A DNA stretch of 64,000 nucleotides from contig NHNU01000026.1 of assembly GCA_002785985.1 (NCBI GenBank), positions 1-64,000 of the forward strand, read 5' to 3'. Positions within the stretch are counted from its first letter, which is position 1. Each line of letters opens with the position of its first letter. The stretch comes from Microcyclosporella mali. Its lineage: Eukaryota; Ascomycota; Dothideomycetes; Mycosphaerellales; Mycosphaerellaceae. Under the pieces are notes generated by a model. The model did not search any database. It saw only the letters and a program-made list of their open reading frames with translations, and had not been told where the DNA came from. The translations under genes and the position numbers were made by a program. This document shows, in pieces, positions 43,664 through 53,030 of this stretch.

Positions 43664-46600
43664 ATGTGGTCATCACCCGGGTCGGAGTCATCATTGTTCA
43701 ATAGACTGCCAGCGAGACCGCCCACGCCACCGAGAGACATCGAGAGCGGCATCGAAGACGCCCTTCGCTTCCTCCGCCACGGCCACGATGAATTGGACGA
43801 CAGCAACGGCTCCATCACCACGGTACAGACTTCTGCAGACACCCCACCGTCGCGGAATGCTGCAGCTTTGATACAACAGCGAGATTCTGCAGGCTCGAAA
43901 AAGGTCGACTTCTCGCCCTGGCCTGTCTATCACAAAATCGCCCAGCTTGGCCATTCGAGCTCGCCAGACACGCGTCTTCAACGATCAACGCCACTACGAC
44001 GCGGGACGAAGCCTCTCAAATCGATATTGAAGGCTGCTGTAGACCGCCTCCCTCCAACTTTGAATGATCTGAAAATCAGCCTCTTTTCCCCGGAAGAACC
44101 TGGCAGCTTTCGCAAGATGCTGCAGTCCGTGCTGCGACAATTAGCAAGTCCAGTCCGTGATGACCGACGTGATGCGTACCTGGCTCTGAACAATGCTCTC
44201 AAGACGTTTCAAAATGTGCCTGAACCTCAAGCAATTGTCGACAAGATTGAGTTCTTGCAGCAGTTCTTGAGTCGTGACATTGCGTGGAAGGACGACACAG
44301 GCCGGCTGGACTCTAACATAGTCACGCAGGCCTTGCAGCTCACCATGGCTCTCCTCTTCAACACTGAGACGGCATCTGCGTTTGATGACGACTTTCGGTC
44401 GTACCTTTTGGATCGAAGTATATCTGTTCTGGAACAGTCGGACGTGGCCAAGGCTATCATCAAAAGCCACGTGCATCTTCTCGCTGTGCAGCGCTTTCGC
44501 TCTCACATCATGACAGCTGGTCGGGCTGACAGGATTCTTCATGCCCTCCGAGGAATGGAGGAACGATGCTCTGGCAACAGTGTCGTCGCTACTCGTCTGA
44601 TTGTCTACCAGAGGCTTTCAGAGCAAGCACCAGGTACGATGTTAAATCGTATGCGAGACTGGATTGATTATGTCTGCCATGGTATGCTCAGCAGCGTCAA
44701 TGAAGTTCGGGTCAGAGCCATTGAAGCATGCTCACAGGCCGCGATAGTGCTTGGAAGCCAAGCACAAGCCGCCAAAATCATACTGGAGATCATGGATAAG
44801 ACTGGAGAAGACGAACAATCTTACGGCGATTTTTTCATCAGACGGCTGGGAGAAATGGTCAAGGACAAGCAGACTGCTGTGATCGTGCCTCAGATTTGGG
44901 CAGCTATCATTTTGTTCTTCCGCTGCAAACGGAAACCTGTGGACAAGTGGCCAAAGTTCCGCGAATGGCTTCTGATCATACAAAGGTGTCTAAATCACAG
45001 TGACCTGGAGGTCAAGCACCACGCCAATATCGCCTGGAACAAGCTCGTATACGCGATCCTGCCTGATAGTGCAACTGCAGAAACAATGCGGTCCATGCTC
45101 AAGGTCCCCATCGTCGCTGCACTCGACAAGCGTGGAAATGACAAGCTGTCTCAGCAACAGAGACAGATTGCGCTGGACAGCTATTGCAATCTGTTGCACT
45201 ACGGTCTTCGACCTGGCTTAGCATACGAAGATCTCGATAAGGCATGGGATCTGTACGTAGATCCGGTGCTTGCCAACATGGCAGAGTTGAGGAGTAAAGG
45301 CCAGCAAAGTGTTTGCCGCATCATCCATGGTCTGTTGAAGCCAAGTCAAGGTGTATGGAACGCAAATGCCGCATTGGAGTCCAGAACGATCAAGCCCGAC
45401 GAACTTCCCAGATTGGAACCAAGATGGCTGCGCTCTCGACTCGGAAGAATTCTGAAGATCGTGGAGCCTATCATCCTTGCAGGCATGTGGTCTCCATCGG
45501 ATGCTACTAGGACTGTGGACTTGTGCTGGCGGCTACTCCTTCAGGCCATCTCTGAGGCAGGTGCTCAAGAGGTGAAGACTTCGAACGAGCTCAAGGATGC
45601 TATAGCACAGCTGACAAACCTCTTTCGGAGAATCTGGTTTGCTACCTCGAGCACAAAGAGATCAGACGCTGAGAGCTCGGCCTGGCTGCATCGCTATCAA
45701 CAGCTGTTGCAAGTGGCCGTCGGAACTCTTGGAGCTGGACCTTTCGTGGAAGACATTCTGGCCAAGACGAAGGAAGATGAGGTTGAAGCAGCGCCGACGC
45801 CCTCTCAGAGGCCTGCCAAGCACTCTGCATCTGCACATCCCTCTGTTGCCTTCTTGTTCGCGTTGTACTATCAACCCCGTCCAGAAACAAGTACATCGGA
45901 TCTGTACAAAGACTCTGCTACCTGGTTCTTAAAGCTGCTGGCCAACGCGAAGGGCTCGACATCTGGCAATCTTGCGCTCCTATATCGCTGCCTTCAGTTC
46001 TCGTCGCCGACGTCTGCTATCGCATCAGATTTGGAGGGAGCGTCCCGCATTTGGTGCGTGGTTGCTGACAACACTATTGAGGTTCTCGAGGCGCAGGTCG
46101 CCAGTGCACCACAGCAAGATTTACAGGCCATGGGCAATGTTCTGTGCTCAACAATCAGCATCATTAATTTTGGGCTACGCTATGCAAAATCAAACCCCGC
46201 CTGCCTAACCAAAGCGGTCAGTCTATACTCTGTGGCTTGTAAGACTGCGAAACACTACGGCGGCAATGGAGGCGTTGCGCTAGGTGTCATGGAACCCATG
46301 GCGAAGTCTCTAGTGGACAACATGGACGACATATCCACTGCGGTTTCACTCGCTGTTGGTGAGGCCATAACAACACATGGCGCATGGGCAGAGACTCGCC
46401 AAGAACTCGACAAAAGCCGAAAAGCTCTTTGGGCCATCAGCTTAGAGCTGCCTCGAGGGTCACAATTTGATCCGTTCGACCACGTATATGCATGTCTGAG
46501 GACCATCTTCACGCGAGCTCACGAACAGTTGCAGAGGGACGATAACAATCCTGTCGATGAGATTGACGGCTACTTTGCATCGGTGACAAGGTTCATGCAA

Positions 46601-48856
46601 AAATGCCCCAAGTCCATCCTCCCAACAGCGATTCGCCAAGTCCAAGGAGGCCTGATCGTCTGGATCGAAGACCGGCAGCGACAAATCTTTCCCTTAGCAG
46701 GAACAACGGCTGTGCTGCCACCAGCACGACTCGTAAGATACGTATCGGATCTACTGCACCTTATCAAGAGTCTGCCTCGGACGGACAGCGCACTCCTACA
46801 ATCCATCGAGCCTTTCCTGATTGCATGCTTGTCTAGCCCAAGCCAAGATATTGTCAACATGACCATTGCCTTCTGGAATGCGACCTTTGGCGAAGGGGAG
46901 AGATTAGAATACCCATCTCGAATCCAGCCAATCCTCCTTGGTCGGAGGAATCAAGCACACCTCGAGCTGCCGAACTTCCCCGATGATGTTGATGCAATGG
47001 ACGTTCCATCATTTCCTGCCTTTGCGGAGTCTCACGTCGCATCAACGGCGATGCCGAACTTTGGGCCTTTCACACCGCTTGTGGCAGCCGAAATAAGAAA
47101 GCACTCCCCAAGGAAGAACATCTACATAAAACAGCACATGGCCGCTCAAGCTCTCCCGCACGATTCGAGACCACCGCCGAGTACAGGACTGCCGAAAAGT
47201 ACGTCTACAACAAGCGCAACAAGAAGACGTCGTTTGCGCCACGATGATTCCCAGGTTGAATTCGCGCCAGTCAGCTCCCCTGCAATCGCATCATCGAATG
47301 AGTCGTCTCAACTCCTGACAGAACACCAGAAAGAGGTGCAAGCAAGGCAGAAAGGCGATGCCCAAATGTTCCCAGATTTATCGTCTAGTCCTACTCGACG
47401 GACAGCTAAGTCTAGCATCGCTAAGAAACTGGACTTCTCGTCGGACGTTGGACGAAATATTGAAGGCGATGGGGCAGTATTGACGCCTACAGGACTCCAG
47501 GAAACCAATCCCATGAGCGACGACTTACCATCGTCACCAACGCCACGAGCCACTAGCGCCCATTCGGGCTTTGAGCAGAGTCATCTTGCAGAGTACAGTG
47601 ACGATGAAGAGACAATTTGCGATCCGCCTTCATCGCCTCCTCGACGCGACGATCAGCATGCAGGCGCTCGCAGAACTCAACCTGACGATGCAACCGTGGT
47701 AGGGTCAACATTCATTGATGAAGCTGGAATGGACGATGCGAAGGCACCTCAGCTCTTGGCCAACACTGGTGGAAGCACGACTGTTGTTCCTGGCTCAGAT
47801 CTGCCATCAGACACTTTGCTACCAACAGCTCAGCTCGAACGGGAGACTGCTGCTGTCACGGTCAACACAATAGGCGACCGTGTGGATGCCGGAGCTGCTC
47901 CCACCGGACATACAGAACAACAGACTCGGCACCTACAGACGTCCTCGCGAATCCAGGATTCGATGATAGAGCTGGAAGGTCAATCGGCCACAACGCCTTT
48001 CTTACAGGCAGATACTCCGAAATCTGGTCGAGGCAGCAAGAAGCGAAAGCGCGATGAGGTGTCAGAACGCTCGTCAAAGAAGCAAAGCAAATCGTCACCC
48101 TTCAAGAGCTGGATTGGAAATCTCCTGGGACAGAGCCAAGAAGAAGAAGATATTGGAGATGAGATAATAGTCGCCAGCAGTCAAACACGGGTTGCACCAG
48201 TTCAGGAGCCAAGCACTACCATTGTCTCATCGCAGCCTGAGGATGAACCCAAGATCTGGTCTTCGAATGAGGAAGAAACAACCAGTCAGCAGGAGCTGCC
48301 GATCAAACGCAAACGTGGCCGACCAAGGAAATCATCCTCACAAGGGCCGAGCCAGCATGAGCGTGTCACTACCAGAAGCCTCAAGCGACGAGCTTCTGTC
48401 CTCAGCAGTAACGATGTTGAGGAGAATCCGAGCACCAGTGTCATTCAAGACACTCCCGCACCTGCCCAGATGGTTACGCGACGGTCTTCCCGACGATCTC
48501 AAGAAGCCGTCGATGCAGGCAGCTCATCCAGGAATGTCGTCGTCGCTGTGGTAGCGTCTCCCCCAGACACGTCCATTCCCGCGCAGAAATTCGACGATGT
48601 CGATGAAGAAGAGGATGTCATCGATGCTATGACGCCTGCGAAGCAACTCGAGAATGAACAAGCCGATGCTATAAAGAACAGGCTCATTCTTCAGCCCAAG
48701 AGCATATTGAGCCGGCTGCGCGATGTTTTGGGCGACTGTAGGAAGATGGTATTCGGGTCGCAGGAAGAGGAACGGCAGTTTGATGATGTTCTGTTCGAGA
48801 TCAGGCGCGAGGTGCATGATGCTGGGCGACGCCAGAGGGATCATCGAGAGGACTAG
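43664..48856 (+). CDS. RIF1: Rif1 homologue, telomere and replication-timing factor
   Basis: A 1730-residue intronless frame from the ATG at 43664. A disordered N-terminus carries two protein phosphatase 1 docking motifs, KVDF (80-83, RVxF type) and SILK (120-123). The Rif1 N-terminal HEAT repeats then run from about 130 to 1100 (LRQLASPVRDDRRDAYLALNNAL, IIQRCLNHSDLEVKHHANIAWNKL). The C-terminal 600 residues are disordered and Ser/Pro/acidic, with an AT-hook (KRGRPRK, about 1550), and end in a helical segment (ILSRLRDVLGDCRKMVFG). Rif1 recruits PP1 to oppose DDK at late origins, and acts at telomeres and double-strand breaks. Domain order and length fit fungal Rif1. Confidence 0.9.
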   Translation: MWSSPGSESSLFNRLPARPPTPPRDIESGIEDALRFLRHGHDELDDSNGSITTVQTSADTPPSRNAAALIQQRDSAGSKKVDFSPWPVYHKIAQLGHSSSPDTRLQRSTPLRRGTKPLKSILKAAVDRLPPTLNDLKISLFSPEEPGSFRKMLQSVLRQLASPVRDDRRDAYLALNNALKTFQNVPEPQAIVDKIEFLQQFLSRDIAWKDDTGRLDSNIVTQALQLTMALLFNTETASAFDDDFRSYLLDRSISVLEQSDVAKAIIKSHVHLLAVQRFRSHIMTAGRADRILHALRGMEERCSGNSVVATRLIVYQRLSEQAPGTMLNRMRDWIDYVCHGMLSSVNEVRVRAIEACSQAAIVLGSQAQAAKIILEIMDKTGEDEQSYGDFFIRRLGEMVKDKQTAVIVPQIWAAIILFFRCKRKPVDKWPKFREWLLIIQRCLNHSDLEVKHHANIAWNKLVYAILPDSATAETMRSMLKVPIVAALDKRGNDKLSQQQRQIALDSYCNLLHYGLRPGLAYEDLDKAWDLYVDPVLANMAELRSKGQQSVCRIIHGLLKPSQGVWNANAALESRTIKPDELPRLEPRWLRSRLGRILKIVEPIILAGMWSPSDATRTVDLCWRLLLQAISEAGAQEVKTSNELKDAIAQLTNLFRRIWFATSSTKRSDAESSAWLHRYQQLLQVAVGTLGAGPFVEDILAKTKEDEVEAAPTPSQRPAKHSASAHPSVAFLFALYYQPRPETSTSDLYKDSATWFLKLLANAKGSTSGNLALLYRCLQFSSPTSAIASDLEGASRIWCVVADNTIEVLEAQVASAPQQDLQAMGNVLCSTISIINFGLRYAKSNPACLTKAVSLYSVACKTAKHYGGNGGVALGVMEPMAKSLVDNMDDISTAVSLAVGEAITTHGAWAETRQELDKSRKALWAISLELPRGSQFDPFDHVYACLRTIFTRAHEQLQRDDNNPVDEIDGYFASVTRFMQKCPKSILPTAIRQVQGGLIVWIEDRQRQIFPLAGTTAVLPPARLVRYVSDLLHLIKSLPRTDSALLQSIEPFLIACLSSPSQDIVNMTIAFWNATFGEGERLEYPSRIQPILLGRRNQAHLELPNFPDDVDAMDVPSFPAFAESHVASTAMPNFGPFTPLVAAEIRKHSPRKNIYIKQHMAAQALPHDSRPPPSTGLPKSTSTTSATRRRRLRHDDSQVEFAPVSSPAIASSNESSQLLTEHQKEVQARQKGDAQMFPDLSSSPTRRTAKSSIAKKLDFSSDVGRNIEGDGAVLTPTGLQETNPMSDDLPSSPTPRATSAHSGFEQSHLAEYSDDEETICDPPSSPPRRDDQHAGARRTQPDDATVVGSTFIDEAGMDDAKAPQLLANTGGSTTVVPGSDLPSDTLLPTAQLERETAAVTVNTIGDRVDAGAAPTGHTEQQTRHLQTSSRIQDSMIELEGQSATTPFLQADTPKSGRGSKKRKRDEVSERSSKKQSKSSPFKSWIGNLLGQSQEEEDIGDEIIVASSQTRVAPVQEPSTTIVSSQPEDEPKIWSSNEEETTSQQELPIKRKRGRPRKSSSQGPSQHERVTTRSLKRRASVLSSNDVEENPSTSVIQDTPAPAQMVTRRSSRRSQEAVDAGSSSRNVVVAVVASPPDTSIPAQKFDDVDEEEDVIDAMTPAKQLENEQADAIKNRLILQPKSILSRLRDVLGDCRKMVFGSQEEERQFDDVLFEIRREVHDAGRRQRDHRED

Positions 48857-49731
48857 GTATGAGTGAAGCTGCATTGCTCCACATGCTTGGTGTATATTCA
48901 GATCACGCCCTCGTATCATCTTGAGCGACAGCTTGTCAATTGAAACCTCGACATAACTTCTCTCGAGCTCACGTCTACCTTCCCGCCTCTGATCAACTTC
49001 ATGACTCTTGCTACAGCGGCCGGAAAGACGCCTCAACAAGTCATGCATTGACGATGAACGTAGCGCCATACACATCAACATATGCCACATACCAGTCAAC
49101 ATCCTTGACTACAACCTCATCGCCCTCCGTACACTTCCCCCTTCGTGTCTCCAAACCTAGAACAACGACGCCACCATCAACACCCTTTCCTGCCAAGCGA
49201 CGTCTACAGTTCATCAAGTTTCGACCCGCTCCTCACTTCGATCTGAACCTCTTCTTTCCCCCCTCGACAAGGCCATCGAGTGACTTGCAATAGATGAGCA
49301 AGCAGCAGCACTGCACCAACCTCAACAAACCTCCATCGAATCTACCCTGTAGATTTTCATGCCAAGACCCAACCCTCGCTCGCGTCTAGACCGTAGGAAA
49401 TGGAAATCAAAGTATCATACACGTAGACATGCACTTCGCCAGGACCGTAGCCCATGCAGCAATGCCCTCAGCTCATGACATCTGAGCAGCTAGCTCTAAC
49501 GATCGAGTTTGCGAAACACTGGCCTTTATGCCAGAGTCCAGAATTCTCATAGCATAGATATATGGACTAGACTCGATACGCTCGACATCTCTCTGCTTCC
49601 AAGAAGGCGCTTTTCTCATTTGAGCAATCTTTATATCCTCTCTTATTCCTCATCTTCGTCGTAATTTCATGCTCTTCGTACCTTTGATGATCTGCCATCC
49701 ACCGTCACAACAGAGCTCGACGATCCGGCAG
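48857..49731. other. Convergent intergenic region
   Basis: 3' flanks of RIF1 and the epimerase gene. Short frames at 48940-49293 are CT- and Ser/Thr-rich without a domain. Confidence 0.5.
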
Positions 49732-50819
49732 TCAATGGGCGCGCAGAATCTGTCCTCCCTCGAAAGTTTCGCCTGGCTCAAGCTTCTGCCAGCCATCTAC
49801 TGCGCCGACTTCCACACAGAGCATATTCTGGTATCCGTCCTTTGGCTCGAAATCGCTCATGCCCTTGGACTTCTCGATCCACGGATTCCACACCACACTG
49901 TCCACCAAGTTATCGCGTTGCACGTCCAGCACAGGCTTTGAGTCGACAACGACAGATGTGGTGTCCTGCTTGATGCTCTTGTACACACGATCTACCTCGC
50001 CGGCAATCCTCACAGAGGGATCCGTCTGCTGGTGCTCAGTCGCGTTCAGCATCTTGTCAATGTAGGTAGTGCTGCCCAGTCCATTGATGGCCGTCTTCGA
50101 GATGTCGTCGACATGGAAGTATGAGTGTAGCAGCATCTGGAATTCGAAACTCTGCTTGCCCTCGTTGCGCACAGTCAGCATCGTCTGCAGGCCGTCTTTG
50201 CCAAGCGTCACGCTGTAGACCAAACCAAACTCGTATGGCCAAGCCTTCTTGGCCTCATCGCTGAGGTTGGAGTGGGAGAGACCGAAGTCGAGCTTGACGC
50301 TGTCGTCGCCGCCTTTGGCCAATTGTCCGGATTCTGAAGACGACTTGCCAAGGTACTCCCAATACGAGTTCCGCGCGAAGCCGTGCTGCGGGAGCAAGGA
50401 GGTTGCGTGGTTTTTGGGAGGTGGGCCGAAGTTGGGGAAGACGAGAGGAATGCCGCCTCTGTGACCGTGCTCCACTTGCATCAGTGTCCTGGACATTCTT
50501 GTTCGCAATCTCGTCATATTTATGCCACTCACCTGACAGGCTTGCTGCCATCAAGCTTGGCTGCCGTGCTCACCCACAGTCGCTCCTTGCCATTGCTCTT
50601 CCAAGATGTAACAGTAGCTCCATATAGCAGCACCTCGACGTGATCGCCAGTGGGCAGCGACGCAACGACCTTGCCCTTGCTACTCTGCACGCTTGGCTGT
50701 GGTCCAGTGGTCGAAGGGTTGATCGCCGAAGGTTTGTTTGGTCGGTCTGCGGAGCATGTTCATGGTTAGTTCGTGTTACTTAAGAAATTTAAGTGCTGGA
50801 GACTGGCAGCCATACCCAT
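49732..50819 (-). CDS. Glucose-6-phosphate 1-epimerase
   Basis: Three exons, 50819-50816, 50746-50533 and 50458-49732, give 314 residues. The first exon is only four bases (ATGG) and splices to ..AC CGA CCA to begin MDRPNKPSAINPS, a typical start for this family. Motifs are those of YMR099c-type aldose 1-epimerase relatives: RGGIPLVFPNFGPP, LPQHGFARNSYWE, the His-containing LHSYFHVDDI and VVWNPW. The enzyme interconverts the alpha and beta anomers of glucose-6-phosphate in the cytosol. The last exon ends AVDGWQKLEPGETFEGGQIL. Confidence 0.9.
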
Positions 50820-51402
50820 GGTGCGCTGTATCGTGGTGTGAACTCTGATGTGATGCTATGACGGCGTCAATCGATCCCAGACTCATGCGATACGGTGTAG
50901 AAGAGGTTAGAGCAAGGTTCAGAAGGTCGACGTTCTGAGCGTACATATGATGATGCATCTGTAGGTCCAGGTGGGGCGGCTCCAACTCCCACGTTTCAGA
51001 TGCCTCAGCCAGCAAGTGGCATGTGAATCTCTTCATGACATCACAATCCGTTCAATACATGTGCATAATACATGTGCATCACGTAAGTTCTTTACCAAGT
51101 ACACGTTTGTCGTTTGCTCAGTAGGAGCGCATCGATCAGTTCTTAGCATATTGGATAATCTCAAACATTTCGAAATCATATCTACACAGAGACTGCCTCA
51201 CGCAGTGCGGGCCATTCGCAGCCTCAAACGCCTTTTCTCGCCAGCAGCCTTTGCAAATCCCAACAAAACGCCATTGCAAAGTCGTCCTAGGATGCTGTTA
51301 CAGAGGAGATAACCTGGAAAGCCTTACCGCGATTGTCACACTCGATTGCCATGTCACACATATCCTCATCATTTCATGCCCCTCTTTCACTGTCTTCATG
51401 CC
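50820..51402. other. Intergenic gap
   Basis: Upstream of the epimerase gene and 3' flank of CDK1. Short frames only. Confidence 0.5.
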
Positions 51403-52508
51403 TCAATGATACCCGTTCTTCATACCGCCCATGAATTTGTTTCCGTCTGTGAAGTATGGATGGTGGACTGCTTGCTTGGCACTCATTCGTGCCGCAGGGT
51501 CGAACACGAGAAGTGCATCCAGTAGGTTAAGTCCCTCGTCCCCTAGCACCTTGACGCCGTCCCCATTGACAAGCTCCTCGTCCTGCTTGCGCTCCCACTT
51601 GGGGAACGATGGCTTGAAGTCGGGGAAGGAGGTGACACCAGGCCACTCCTGCTCCGATGGTGTGCCCAGAAGACGGAAGATCTTGAAAATCTCGTCAATC
51701 TCGCTATCTCCTGGGAACAGAGGCTTGCGGGTCGCCATCTCGGCAAAGATACATCCAACACTCCACATGTCCACTCCTGTCGAGTATTGTCGGCCTCCAA
51801 GCAAGATCTCCGGCGAGCGGTACCAAAGTGTGACAACCTCGTGGGTGTAAGTGCGAAGTGGGACGCCAAAAGCGCGAGCGAGACCAAAGTCACCGATCTT
51901 GAGGTCACCATCCTTGTTGATGAGAAGATTCTGTGGCTTGAGGTCGCGGTGGAGGACACGGTGCGAATGGCAGTAACGAATGCCGGACAACAGCTGATAT
52001 GTGAACTTCTTGACCTTTTGGTGCCAAACACGTCAGCAATCGTAGCATTGTACAGTTTGCGTTTCCCCTCACCATGTCTGATCCGAGACCCAAATGTCCC
52101 TTGCCCTCGAGAACGCCGTCTGGCAGTGGCTTGCCGCGTCCGCCCTGGCTAACGGGAAGAGCCTCCATGTACTTCTTCAGGTCGAGGTCCATGAACTCGA
52201 AGACGAGGTACAGCTTGTGTCCGTCGGCGTGTACGATGTTAAGTAGACGGAGGACAGCGGGGTCGTTCATCTCCTTGAGCAGGCTGATCTCGCGGATTGC
52301 GGTAGACGGAACACCCTCGTCTTCAGCTTCGAGGCGGATCTTCTTGAGAGCGACGATGCGGTGATCGGGCGTGCTGAGGTCGCGGGCTTTGTAGACGACA
52401 CCATACGTGCCTATTGCACTTCTTGTCAGTCATGCGACATACGCGAACAGGGCGCATGTAGGTGGACGCACCCTCGCCGACCTTCTCCATCTTCTGGTAG
52501 TTCTCCAT
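51403..52508 (-). CDS. CDK1: Cyclin-dependent kinase Cdk1 (Cdc2/NimX)
   Basis: Exons 52508-52472, 52410-52073 and 52014-51403 join in phase to give 328 residues. The glycine loop GEGTYGVVYK contains the inhibitory sites Thr14 and Tyr15. PSTAIRE is intact, as are HRDLKPQN, DFGLARA and the activation loop THEVVTLWYRSPE. The PSTAIRE helix identifies the Cdk1 class, the master kinase of S-phase and mitotic entry with A/B-type cyclins. An insertion between DLKKYMEALP and KKFTYQLL (about 25 residues, Gly-rich) makes the protein slightly longer than yeast Cdc28, as seen in other filamentous fungi. It is divergent from RAD4. Confidence 0.95.
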
Positions 52509-53030
52509 CGCTGCTGTGGAGAGTGCTGGCGCGGTGTGGTTAGTAGTGTGAAAGTATTGCTACCGGCAGCTTCGTGGCTCCATCCAGGTCCGGTCCGGAT
52601 GAAAGTGAGAGGTGGATGAAATGGTGGTGGTGGTGGATGTTTGGTGTTGTTGGTGGGCGCAAATAGCCTTTCGAAGCTGGTCCCGGTTCCTGCAGCAGGC
52701 TTGTGTACAAACATTGGGAAGCCGCGTCGTGAAACGTGCCGAGCCCGTGCGCCCGCTGCTGACTGACCTCACATTGCCGCATCGCCCGCGCCTTGTCACC
52801 ACTATGAAGGATGCAACGAGCACCATCTCTCGCCTGCAACGCCGCTGACCTACCTGATTAGTGAGGTATGGACATGCCTCCTCGCTCCTCGAGTGTTCAT
52901 CAGGGCACAGATATGTGATCTGGACCATAACTCACCACTGGAATATCACGTGTCGGCGTGGCACCTTCGTGTTGTTGCTCGACCTGCACATGATTGATCT
53001 TGGCCGCAGCTCATCATCAGTTAATTGAGT
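52509..53030. promoter_or_regulatory. CDK1/RAD4 divergent promoter
   Basis: 522 bp between the two start codons with no supported gene, so the regulatory DNA of both genes must lie here. A GGT repeat occurs around 52625-52642. No consensus cell-cycle or damage box could be assigned with confidence. Confidence 0.45.
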
